The translations under genes were made by a program, and so were the position numbers. A DNA stretch of 64,000 bases from a bacterium (GTDB taxonomy: Bacteria; Spirochaetota; Leptospiria; Leptospirales; Leptonemataceae), in the NCBI GenBank assembly GCA_024742665.1, contig JANSYA010000001.1, positions 882,425 to 946,424 of the forward strand, read 5' to 3'. The notes under the pieces are model-generated. The model searched no databases and had not been told where the DNA came from. It was given only the letters and a program-made list of their open reading frames with translations. This document shows positions 8,525 to 16,009 of this stretch, piece after piece (position 1 is the stretch's first letter; every line of letters starts with the position of its first letter).

Positions 8525-9469
8525 ATGTCCGCCGATTCAACAGACCAGTCCGCCGCCGGGGCGACGATCGCCGCGCTGCAGTCCGCCGTGAGCGCCCGGG
8601 ATCCGCAGCCCCTGATTATCGCCGGCCGAACCTTTCATTCGCGCCTCTTCGTCGGGACGGGTAAATTCTCGTCGAACGCGGCGATGGCCTCCGCCATCGA
8701 TGCATCGTGCAGCGAGATGGTGACGGTCGCTCTGCGCCGAATCGAGCTCGACCGCCCGGTTGACGAACAGGATATGATTTCCGCAATTGATCGTTCGAAG
8801 ACCGTGCTCCTGCCGAATACCTCGGGCGCGCGCAACGCCGAAGAGGCCGTACGGCTGGCGCACCTTGCCCGGGAGCTGGGCGGGGGGGAGTGGCTGAAGC
8901 TGGAAGTGACGCCGGACCCGCGCTACCTGCTGCCGGATCCGGTCGAGACGCTCAAGGCCGCGGAGATCCTGGTCAAAGACGGCTTTCACGTTTTACCGTA
9001 CATGCACGCCGACCCGGTGCTCGCTCTGCGATTGCAGGATGCCGGCTGCGCGACAGTAATGCCCCTGGGTTCGCCGATCGGCTCTAACCAGGGCATTCGC
9101 ACGAAAGAGAGCATCGCCATTATTATCGAGCAGGCGCGGGTGCCGGTGGTCGTCGACGCCGGTCTCGGAGCGCCTTCGCACGCGGCCGAGGCTATGGAGC
9201 TCGGAGCGGACGCCGTGCTGGTCAACACCGCGCTCGCGGTCGCGAACGATCCCGCCGAGACCGCGCGGGCTTTCGCCCTGGCCGTGCTGGCAGGGCGTCT
9301 GGGACGATTGCACGGCGTCGGCGGAAGCGTGCGACCGCGCGGCGAACAGGCGGACGCGGGGCAAAGCGCAGCCGACCGGAATGCAAATGCTCCGGCTGGC
9401 GAAGGCTGGAAACCCGCCAGCGCTTCGAGTCCGCTGACTGGTTTTCTGGACGAAGACGCGCGCGGCTGA
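8525..9469 (+). CDS. thiG: Thiazole synthase ThiG
   Basis: A 314-residue ThiG. The Schiff-base lysine is Lys125 in EWLKLEV, and the TIM-barrel phosphate site shows as GSPIGSNQG (182-190) and [12 protein letters not shown] (209-220). It forms the thiazole phosphate of thiamine from 1-deoxyxylulose 5-phosphate, dehydroglycine (from ThiH) and ThiS thiocarboxylate. Two oddities: a polar N-terminal extension of about 28 residues, and a low-complexity insertion (about 263-300, rich in Gly, Arg, Ala, Asn) before the canonical C-terminus [12 protein letters not shown] 8525 has an AGG 4 bases upstream; an earlier in-frame TTG at 8453 is less likely. No TPP riboswitch is seen upstream. Confidence 0.95.
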   Translation: MSADSTDQSAAGATIAALQSAVSARDPQPLIIAGRTFHSRLFVGTGKFSSNAAMASAIDASCSEMVTVALRRIELDRPVDEQDMISAIDRSKTVLLPNTSGARNAEEAVRLAHLARELGGGEWLKLEVTPDPRYLLPDPVETLKAAEILVKDGFHVLPYMHADPVLALRLQDAGCATVMPLGSPIGSNQGIRTKESIAIIIEQARVPVVVDAGLGAPSHAAEAMELGADAVLVNTALAVANDPAETARAFALAVLAGRLGRLHGVGGSVRPRGEQADAGQSAADRNANAPAGEGWKPASASSPLTGFLDEDARG

Positions 9470-9533
9470 CTGGTCCGCCTGTTTCGCACGGGCGATTCAC
9501 CAATCTTTGAGCGACGCGCGCGCTAAATGAATC

Positions 9534-9549
9534 AACGAACGAACGAACG
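9534..9549 (+). repeat. Tetranucleotide repeat (AACG)x4 in a 5' leader
   Basis: Four perfect copies of AACG end 5 bases before the ATG of the downstream hydrolase gene, where the ribosome site would be expected. No purine-rich Shine-Dalgarno is otherwise visible. Copy-number change could alter translation spacing, but four copies is short for a phase-variable tract. Confidence 0.45.
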
Positions 9550-9554
9550 AAAAC

Positions 9555-10664
9555 ATGAAACGATTTCTCATGCTGGCTTTCGCCGCCCTGGCCTTTATCA
9601 CGGCCACTACGATCCTGATCGCCAACCGCGAATTTACCGCCGCCGTGGTCGATGCGAACGGCGACGAGATTCCGGGAAGCATTGCGGTGATGGACCGCGT
9701 TGAACTGGGAGGCTTCGAGCAGTCCTTGTTAGTGCGCGGCGCAAGTTCTGAGCTGCCGGTGTTGCTCTGGTTGCACGGCGGTCCGGGGAGTCCCGGGCTG
9801 CCCTTCGCCCGGGAGTTCAACGCGGGCCTGGAACGACACTTTCTGATCGTGCACTGGGACCAGCGCGGTGCGGGCAAAAGCTTTCCGGAAAATCCGGACG
9901 CGCTGCCGCCGGAAGCGATGCGACTGCGCGAAAACTTCGTCGCCGACACGATCGAGCTCAGCGAGCGCCTGATTCGTAGATTTCACGGACAGTCTCCGCC
10001 GGCCGAACGCAAGATCTATCTTTTCGGTCACTCCTGGGGTTCTCTGGTCGCGACGCTGGCTGCGAAAGAACGGCCGGAGCTGTATCACGCGCTGATCACC
10101 GCGGGGCAGGTCGTGCATATGAAAGAGAGCGAAGCGCGTTCGTACGCCTGGGCCCTTTCCCGCGCGCGCGAAACGGGGAACGAAGGCGCGGTCGCCGAGC
10201 TGGAAGCGATCGGCCCGCCGCCCTACGATGCCGCATCGATGGGGGAAAAGACGCCCGTGCACTGGAAGTGGATTATGCAGCAGGGCGGCGCTCTATACGG
10301 CCGCGAGAGCATTGGGCCGCTCTTGCCCGTGCTCTTATTTTGCGATGAATACAACTTAGTCGATAAGGTTTCGTTCGTGCAGGGCGCGGCCTTTACGACG
10401 CAGCTGGTCTGGGATGAATTCATGGCGGCGAATCTGCTGAAGGAGGCGCCCGTTTTAAGCGTGCCCGTCTGGATGCTTTTGGGTCGCCACGACCGTCAGG
10501 TCGATCCCGATCTGGCCGGCGCTTATTTCGACGCGCTGCGAGCGCCTCGTAAGACCAGGCTGTGGTTCGAGGAGTCGGCGCACTCGCCGATGTTCGAAGA
10601 GCCCGAACGATTCGAAAGCGTCCTGCGCGAAATTCGCGAAGCCACTTTGCCGCCGGAGATTTGA
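9555..10664 (+). CDS. Signal-anchored alpha/beta hydrolase, proline-iminopeptidase-like
   Basis: A 369-residue alpha/beta hydrolase. Residues 1-24 are a signal peptide or anchor. HGGPGSPG provides the oxyanion hole, WDQRGAGKS the typical S33-family strand, GHSWGS the Ser nucleophile elbow, LGRHDRQV the acid and ESAHSP the His. HGGPG together with DQRG points to prolyl aminopeptidase-like or related hydrolases. It probably acts in the periplasm or on the outer face of the inner membrane. It lies between thiG and thiH in the same direction with short gaps, but nothing in the sequence ties it to thiamine synthesis. Confidence 0.85.
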   Translation: MKRFLMLAFAALAFITATTILIANREFTAAVVDANGDEIPGSIAVMDRVELGGFEQSLLVRGASSELPVLLWLHGGPGSPGLPFAREFNAGLERHFLIVHWDQRGAGKSFPENPDALPPEAMRLRENFVADTIELSERLIRRFHGQSPPAERKIYLFGHSWGSLVATLAAKERPELYHALITAGQVVHMKESEARSYAWALSRARETGNEGAVAELEAIGPPPYDAASMGEKTPVHWKWIMQQGGALYGRESIGPLLPVLLFCDEYNLVDKVSFVQGAAFTTQLVWDEFMAANLLKEAPVLSVPVWMLLGRHDRQVDPDLAGAYFDALRAPRKTRLWFEESAHSPMFEEPERFESVLREIREATLPPEI

Positions 10665-10668
10665 GCTC

Positions 10669-11364
10669 ATGATTGATTCGAAAAATTTACGCACCGAATT
10701 TAAGAACGCATCGCCCTCGGCGCTCGCCGTTATGCTGATCGCGGGTATGCTTTTCGCTTTCGCCGCCGCTTGCGAAGCCGATAAGCAGACGCCGCCCGTC
10801 GCCCCGGCCGCCCTCGGTGCCGTCGAAGAGTGTCAGCTGAGCGGATACGTCGCCGCTCCGGAAGGCGTCGCGATCCGCGGGCTCGACGAGGCGATGGAAC
10901 TGCTGCGTCTGCCGCCGGAATCGATCGTTACGATTTCAGGCGTTTCGGAAGGTCGTCTGCGTATTTCCCGGGCGGTGTCCGTCGAAGAGGACGTGCTCTT
11001 TTCGAATCAGTCGAAAGGCGGCGAGGACGGCGGGGACGGCTGGATCGCCGCGGGCTTTCTTGTAACCGGCACCGAGCCCGACCCGGCGGCCGCCGCCGAA
11101 GCGGCGAATAGCGAAACGGTGAATACCGAAGCGTCCGGGGAAGCCGAGGCCGCGCCCCCGGAGGAAGCCGGCAGCGTTGCGGTGTATGCGGAAATTCCGG
11201 ACGGGCGAATCGTCGGGCGCCTGGCTCCGTACGACGCGGTGAATATTCTGGGCTGTCGCGGCGACTGGGCTTATATTGAAGGCACGGGCCTGGAAGGGGA
11301 TGCGATTCGCGGCTGGCTGGCACCGGAAAGCCAGTGTCCGAATCCCGTGACCAGCTGTTCGTAA
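10669..11364 (+). CDS. Lipoprotein with SH3-like segments
   Basis: A 231-residue protein with a signal ending FAAAC, so Cys35 is the likely lipidated residue. The C-terminal 70 residues resemble a bacterial SH3 domain: VYAEIPDGRIVGRLAPYDAV, then a DWAYIEG strand and IRGWLAPESQ. An Ala/Glu-rich linker (about 142-168) separates it from an N-terminal domain that may be a diverged copy. Such domains bind cell-wall peptides. The gene starts 4 bases after the hydrolase stop and its end abuts or overlaps thiH, indicating one transcript. Function is unknown beyond probable envelope location. Confidence 0.65.
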   Translation: MIDSKNLRTEFKNASPSALAVMLIAGMLFAFAAACEADKQTPPVAPAALGAVEECQLSGYVAAPEGVAIRGLDEAMELLRLPPESIVTISGVSEGRLRISRAVSVEEDVLFSNQSKGGEDGGDGWIAAGFLVTGTEPDPAAAAEAANSETVNTEASGEAEAAPPEEAGSVAVYAEIPDGRIVGRLAPYDAVNILGCRGDWAYIEGTGLEGDAIRGWLAPESQCPNPVTSCS

Positions 11365-11372
11365 TTGTCGCT

Positions 11373-12569
11373 ATGGATTTCAGCGAGCGCATTCAACAGT
11401 ACGACTTCGATTTCGACGGCCTGGCCGCCCGGATCGCCGCGGTTTCTGCGGAGCGCGCCGCCGCCGAGATTCCGCGAGCCCTGGACTCCGTCGCCGCGGG
11501 CATCGAGCTGGACCTGGACGATCTGGTTGTCTTGCTTTCGCCGGCCGCCGACTCGCACTTAGAGGCGATGGCCCGTGCCGCGGAACACCTGACCCGCAAA
11601 CGATTCGGCCGGGTGATTCAAATGTACGCGCCGATGTACCTTTCGAACTACTGTCACTCTACTTGCACCTACTGCGGCTTCAGCTTCGGCAACAAAATCA
11701 AGCGTCTGACTCTCAGCGTTTCCGACGCGGTCAAAGAAGCGCGCTTGCTGCACGACGCGGGCATTCGGCATCTGCTGCTGCTCACCGGCGAAGATTATAA
11801 AGAAACCCCGATCGATTATCTGGCGGAGGTCTGCGGAATCTTAAGCGGCCTTGACGGTGCGGCGTCCGGCGGCGATGATCGCGAAAGCGAGTCGGCGGAT
11901 GCGCGGCCCTTTTCCTTTTCTTCGATCAGTTTAGAAGTATACCCGCTCAAAGAAGACGAGTATCGCCTGCTCCGGTCGCGGGGCATGGACGGCCTGGCGG
12001 TGTACCAGGAGACCTATGATCCCCGGCGCTACGCTGAAGTGCATCTGGGCGGCATGAAAAAGCGCATGCAATATCGCCTGGACTGTCCCGATCGCGCGGG
12101 ACGGGCGGGCATGCGTAAGATCGCCGTGGGCGCGCTGCTCGGCCTTTCGAATCCCGCGGCTGATGCGGCGTATACGGCGCTGCACGCGCGCCATCTTATG
12201 AAGCAGTACTGGCAGAGTCAGGTTTCGCTTTCGCTGCCGCGTATGCGTTTCGCCGAGGGCGTAAACGAAATTCCGAACGTCACGGATCGCGAGTACGTGC
12301 GCTATCTTTTCGCCATGCGATTGTTTTTGCCCGACGCGGGATTGAATCTATCGACGCGGGAGTCGCCAGCTTTGCGCGATCGACTGGCGACGCTGTGCGT
12401 GACCCATATGAGCGCGGGATCGCGCACCGAACCCGGCGGCTACAGCGGCGCCGACAGCACGGAACAGTTTTCCGTCGAGGATCATCGCAGCATCGCTCAG
12501 GTCAGCGCGATGCTGGAAGCGAATCGAATCGAGCCGGTTTTCGTGGACTGGAGCCCGGTGCTGAAGTAA
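11373..12569 (+). CDS. thiH: 2-iminoacetate synthase ThiH (radical SAM)
   Basis: A 398-residue radical-SAM tyrosine lyase. The 4Fe-4S motif CxxxCxxC is Cys94, Cys98, Cys101 (CHSTCTYCGF). Other ThiH landmarks are NKIKRLTL, LLLTGE, VYQETYD, LSTRESP and the C-terminal EPGGYSG and VFVDW. It cleaves tyrosine to dehydroglycine and p-cresol for ThiG. I chose ATG 11373 because MDFSERIQQYD aligns with the start of E. coli ThiH; an in-frame GTG at 11334 would overlap the lipoprotein gene. A hydrophilic insertion (about residues 158-178, rich in Gly, Asp, Glu, Ser) precedes the ISLEVYPL strand. The gene ends 55 bases before a strong terminator. Confidence 0.95.
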   Translation: MDFSERIQQYDFDFDGLAARIAAVSAERAAAEIPRALDSVAAGIELDLDDLVVLLSPAADSHLEAMARAAEHLTRKRFGRVIQMYAPMYLSNYCHSTCTYCGFSFGNKIKRLTLSVSDAVKEARLLHDAGIRHLLLLTGEDYKETPIDYLAEVCGILSGLDGAASGGDDRESESADARPFSFSSISLEVYPLKEDEYRLLRSRGMDGLAVYQETYDPRRYAEVHLGGMKKRMQYRLDCPDRAGRAGMRKIAVGALLGLSNPAADAAYTALHARHLMKQYWQSQVSLSLPRMRFAEGVNEIPNVTDREYVRYLFAMRLFLPDAGLNLSTRESPALRDRLATLCVTHMSAGSRTEPGGYSGADSTEQFSVEDHRSIAQVSAMLEANRIEPVFVDWSPVLK

Positions 12570-12625
12570 GGGCGAAGACACTCCAGCAGGCCGCGAATCG
12601 AAATGGCGCGGCTTGCTGCGGGCGT

Positions 12626-12660
12626 AAAAAAACCGGCGCGTGAACGGCGCCGGTTTTTTT
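12626..12660 (+). terminator. Intrinsic terminator of the thi run, probably bidirectional
   Basis: A perfect 9-bp stem AACCGGCGC / GCGCCGGTT (12631-12639 and 12647-12655) with a 7-base loop, flanked by a run of seven A on the left and seven T on the right, so it could stop transcripts from either strand. It follows thiH and lies between convergent genes. Confidence 0.9.
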
Positions 12661-12688
12661 GTTTGCGTTAAGAAAATCTTTATCTTTG

Positions 12689-12803
12689 GTCTGCAGCTTA
12701 CGCTGCAGACTGCGAAGTCTTTCTTCGAAAGACTTCTTTACCTCGCAGCTCGCTAAAAGCGCGAGCTGCAAGGTGAGAAAATCCCAAAATAGGATTTTCT
12801 CAC
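12689..12803. repeat. Cluster of four consecutive perfect hairpins between convergent genes
   Basis: Four inverted repeats follow one another: an 8-bp stem at 12689-12696/12703-12710; a 10-bp stem at 12714-12723/12727-12736 with a 3-base loop; a 9-bp stem at 12745-12753/12761-12769 (extendable past one mismatch); and a 12-bp stem at 12773-12784/12792-12803 with a 7-base loop. All arms are perfectly complementary. The last hairpin contains the stop codon of the minus-strand lipase. None has a strong U-tract, and a good terminator already lies just to the left, so simple termination does not explain the cluster. Confidence 0.85.
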
Positions 12804-13747
12804 TGATTATCCTTCGCGTTTTTCGCCATCTTGAGAAAGAAACCTTCCACGTCGAAGTAGGCCTGGCCGGTGTAGAGCGTGTTGGTGATCTGCAGGTGAT
12901 CGATACCGGTTACCCACCATGAGTATGAGGGCTGGCCTTTGTAGGTGCCCCACTTCGCGGAGGATACCGGAACGAGTCCGTCGTTCGCGCCGCCCATGCC
13001 GCTGAAGAGGCCGCCCGCGTAGCAGGCCGGGTGCAGGATCGCCAGCAGCGGGTGCTGAATGAAATCGGCCCATGCCATCTTAGAAGTGTACGAGTAGTAC
13101 TTAACGCCCGAAGCGTTCGGCGTATAAGAGTTGAACGCGGCCAGGCCGTCGCTCGTCAGGCTTTCCATGGCCGCGAGTGCGTCCTGCTGGCTGCCGCTCC
13201 AGATGATTTTGACCAGGCCGTTGAAGACCGCGCCGACGAAAGGCTCAAGCCAATCGGGAATGACCGTCTTCACGATATCGGCGATCGGGCTGCCGCGGTG
13301 CGGGGTGCTGATGGTCGTCAGAACGCCGGTTTTGTTTTTCATGCCGAGATTCGAGATCATGTAGCGGCTATCAAGTCCGCCCTGGCTGTGGCCCATGATG
13401 TTGACTTTGCTGTAGCCGTTGGCAGCCATCCAGTAGTTGATTTTATCTTTCAGCTGCTGGCCGCGCACTTCATTTGATTGCGCTGCGGATTTGGTCGGCG
13501 CGTAAACAACGGCACCCTGCGAGCGCATGTAGTCGTCCATGCCGCCCCAGTAATTGACGATGCTGATGACTCCGCCGGAATCTTCGCCCCAGCCGAAGAG
13601 GCCGTGGGACAGAACGATCGGGTTGCTGCCCTGAAGCGGTTTGGAAGACGATGATCCGCCGCCGCCGGCGAATACAGATGTCGCCGAAAAGGCGAAAAAG
13701 CACAGGGATATTAGACCGGCAACGGCCGGTTTCATGGTTTTAACCAT
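12800..13747 (-). CDS. Secreted triacylglycerol lipase (family I, LipA-like)
   Basis: A 315-residue protein with a clear signal peptide (cleavage after VFA, residue 27) and a Gly/Ser-rich mature N-terminus. The fold of Pseudomonas family I lipases shows as PIVLSHGLFGW (43-53), nucleophile Ser121 in GHSQGG, acid Asp256 in NDGLVPV and His284 in GIDHLQI. It should hydrolyse long-chain acylglycerols outside the cytoplasm. Family I.1/I.2 lipases often need a foldase (Lif); none is nearby. The AGGAG at 13755-13759 lies 7 bases before ATG 13747, fixing the start. The stop codon sits inside a 12-bp hairpin shared with the intergenic hairpin cluster. Confidence 0.92.
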   Translation of the reverse strand: MVKTMKPAVAGLISLCFFAFSATSVFAGGGGSSSSKPLQGSNPIVLSHGLFGWGEDSGGVISIVNYWGGMDDYMRSQGAVVYAPTKSAAQSNEVRGQQLKDKINYWMAANGYSKVNIMGHSQGGLDSRYMISNLGMKNKTGVLTTISTPHRGSPIADIVKTVIPDWLEPFVGAVFNGLVKIIWSGSQQDALAAMESLTSDGLAAFNSYTPNASGVKYYSYTSKMAWADFIQHPLLAILHPACYAGGLFSGMGGANDGLVPVSSAKWGTYKGQPSYSWWVTGIDHLQITNTLYTGQAYFDVEGFFLKMAKNAKDNQ

Positions 13748-13818
13748 TGGAACACTCCTAGTTTATGTATGCCGCTGTTCGCCTGGCCCGTTCGTGCGGA
13801 GCCTGTATATATAGCAGC

Positions 13819-13854
13819 GGCTTTCCGGAAATACTAAAGTTTCTCCAGAAAGCC
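13819..13854 (-). promoter_or_regulatory. Imperfect inverted repeat in the lipase upstream region
   Basis: Arms GGCTTTCCGGA (13819-13829) and TCCAGAAAGCC (13844-13854) pair at 10 of 11 positions around a 14-base A/T-rich loop. It sits 72-107 bases upstream of the lipase start, beside a TATATATA stretch (13805-13812) that could be a -10 region on the minus strand; no convincing -35 is found. It could be an operator or a leader hairpin. The rest of 13748-13996 shows nothing further. Confidence 0.35.
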
Positions 13855-13996
13855 AAGATTGACACTGTGCCATTGATTTTGCAATCAGTTTTTCAACTCT
13901 GGACAGTCGCAAAGCCCTGAAAATTAGTTTGATGTGCAGCGCTCCATTCGGCCTTGACAGCCGCGCCGGGAGCCTTCACCAGATCGGAGCGTTTTG

Positions 13997-15880
13997 ATGC
14001 AGTCCAGTGGTTCTCATTCCAGCGCGTCGCCGGCAGGGGCGGGCGCGATTTTCGTCCGCTATGCGCCGACATTCGTCGCCTGGACCGCAGCCCTCTGCGC
14101 TCTATATTTCGCGGCGCTGTACGTCGCCGGCTTCGAGCCCCACGTGATCGAAAACCCTGCGCTCAATAGCGACGCGCTGTACCCCTTTCTGTTCTGGCGG
14201 GACGTTTTCGACGGCGCCTTTCTCGGCGGCTGGAATCCGCCTCTGGCACCGTACGTTTTTCCGGATCTGCTGATTGTATTCCCGGCGGTCTTTGGGGTGC
14301 GCCTGTTCGATGGCAGCCCTCTGAGCGCCGTGCTGCTGGCGAGCGGCGCGATGGGATTCGCCTGGTTGATCGCGTACGATTGGTTGTTTCGCGTGCTTGG
14401 GCGTCGCTGCCGCTGGGACCTGGATCCCACGATGCGCCGGCTGCAGCCGCTCGCGGCGCCGCTGGCCGGCGCGTTGGTCTTCGGATGGATCGCGGCGGGT
14501 CTGGGCGGAGGCGCCGTCGAGTACTTGCTTGTGCCGACCTTCCACGCCGGCGCCGCGATTCTGTTGCCGCTCGTGCTCGGCCTGAGTTTGATCGCGCTGG
14601 AGCCGCAGGGCCATACAGATGCGGTGGCCGTCGATGACGACGCAGTACCTGTTCGAAAGGCCTGGCGGTCGGGCGCTTTCGCACGGCTGGCGCCGAGGCG
14701 GATCTGCGCGTTGGTCGCGCTGGCCTTCCTGATCGCTCTGGGTGTCGCTTCGGATCGTTTGTTTTATCCGGCGGCGCTGTTGCCCGTGCTGGTGACGTTG
14801 CCGCTTTTGTTTTTCGTTCCAGGCCGGCGCGCCCTTTCCGGTCCGGGTTGGTACGCGATCGCAGTCATGGCGGGTCTGCTGCTTGCGCGCGGATTTCGCG
14901 GCTGGCTTGCGGACCGAATCTATCTCAGCGAATTGAAACCGGAGTGGGGCGCGCTCTTCAGCGGCGAAGGCCTCGCCGCGATCTGGAGTGACGTCGGATC
15001 GGCCGGCGCGGTGCTCTTCGCAGCCCCGGCGATTCCGCTGATCGTTTCCGCGCTCATCCTGATCGGCACCGGCGTGCTCTTGTGGCCGACCCGGGAGCGC
15101 CGCAGTGATGCCCGTACGCGCATCGCGCTTTCGTCCTGGTTGCTCTGGATGATCGCCGCGCACCTTGCGATGGTCGCGATGCTGCTCGCCGGCATGCTGA
15201 CTATAGGTTATCTGATTACCGGCTCCAGTGCGGTCTGGCGTTATGCAGCGCCCGCCCTGAGTTTGCCGGTTGCGCCGGCGGTGCTGTGTGTCTTCGTTCT
15301 GGTGAGCGAGCGGCGGCGTTGCGCGGCGGCGCGTCGTGATGCTCGCGAATCGCGGACGCCTTCGCGCCCTGTTCGCTTCGCGCAGGCGATCGGCGGAGCC
15401 TGCGCGATCGTCGCGCTTTCGTCTGTATTGTATGCGGTCCGCCCTGAGTTCAGGAGCGCCGCCGCGATTCGGGCCGATAGCCAGAGCCATCGCCTGGCGG
15501 ACTGTCTATCGCGCAACGCCGCGGAGATCGGTCGCTTTGGTTTCAGCGATTACTGGACGGCGAAGGCCGTCAGCTATCTGAGCGGCGGTCGCGTGCTGTT
15601 AAATCAGCTGGACTGGATCGGCCGGCCGAAGCTGTGGATTAACAACTACGAATGGTTCTATCAGCCGCATCGCGCCGGGGACGGCTATGGTTTTGTCGTG
15701 CTCGATCGCCTGGACCGCAGCGCGATCGTGAAGCGCTTTGGTGCGCCGACCCGCAGTCTGTTTTGCGACGAGTCCGAGATTTTCGTGTACGATCCGCGCC
15801 GGACCGATCGTCTGCGTTTCGCTTATCCGCCGGAGCTGATGGATCTGACTCTCGACGCGATCGGCCGTCGGCGTCACTAA
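13997..15880 (+). CDS. Polytopic membrane protein, possible GT-C-type glycosyltransferase
   Basis: A 627-residue protein with about 10-12 hydrophobic segments. The first external loop after TM1 carries NSDALYPFLFWRD, which could correspond to the acidic loop of GT-C glycosyltransferases, and is followed by WNPPLAPYVFPD. The soluble C-terminal part (about 495-627) has aromatic and Asp/Arg-rich stretches such as WINNYEWFYQPH. GT-C enzymes move lipid-linked sugars to acceptors on the periplasmic face, but no defining family signature is seen. ATG 13997 is preceded by GGAG with a 7-base spacer. It starts 250 bases from the divergent lipase and is followed by a nested hairpin and the copper-protein-like gene. 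Confidence 0.7.
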   Translation: MQSSGSHSSASPAGAGAIFVRYAPTFVAWTAALCALYFAALYVAGFEPHVIENPALNSDALYPFLFWRDVFDGAFLGGWNPPLAPYVFPDLLIVFPAVFGVRLFDGSPLSAVLLASGAMGFAWLIAYDWLFRVLGRRCRWDLDPTMRRLQPLAAPLAGALVFGWIAAGLGGGAVEYLLVPTFHAGAAILLPLVLGLSLIALEPQGHTDAVAVDDDAVPVRKAWRSGAFARLAPRRICALVALAFLIALGVASDRLFYPAALLPVLVTLPLLFFVPGRRALSGPGWYAIAVMAGLLLARGFRGWLADRIYLSELKPEWGALFSGEGLAAIWSDVGSAGAVLFAAPAIPLIVSALILIGTGVLLWPTRERRSDARTRIALSSWLLWMIAAHLAMVAMLLAGMLTIGYLITGSSAVWRYAAPALSLPVAPAVLCVFVLVSERRRCAAARRDARESRTPSRPVRFAQAIGGACAIVALSSVLYAVRPEFRSAAAIRADSQSHRLADCLSRNAAEIGRFGFSDYWTAKAVSYLSGGRVLLNQLDWIGRPKLWINNYEWFYQPHRAGDGYGFVVLDRLDRSAIVKRFGAPTRSLFCDESEIFVYDPRRTDRLRFAYPPELMDLTLDAIGRRRH

Positions 15881-15889
15881 GGCCGACGA

Positions 15890-15956
15890 CCCGGGCCCGG
15901 AAATTCCAGGTGGTTGTCATTGCCCTGGAAATTTCGTCGATCAACCGCGGCCCGGG
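15890..15956. repeat. Nested inverted repeats after the membrane-protein gene
   Basis: Outer arms CCCGGGCC (15890-15897) and GGCCCGGG (15949-15956) are perfectly complementary. Inner arms GAAATTCCAGG (15900-15910) and CCTGGAAATTTC (15924-15935) pair with a single bulged base. There is no T-tract, so a factor-independent terminator is not shown; an mRNA-stabilising hairpin or attenuator is possible. Confidence 0.5.
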
Positions 15957-16009
15957 CGTTCCCGAAAACATTGCGTTGACAGGCCGTCGATCCCCGTCAG
16001 CTTTTCGGC

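Noticed and set aside
13845..13885. TGGCAC on the minus strand as a sigma-54 promoter of the lipase
   Set aside because: The -12 element (TTGC) is not at the required spacing.
14102..15490. 462-codon open frame on the minus strand
   Set aside because: It mirrors the plus-strand membrane protein; its composition (Arg, Gln, Pro-rich) is typical of an antisense shadow in GC-rich DNA.
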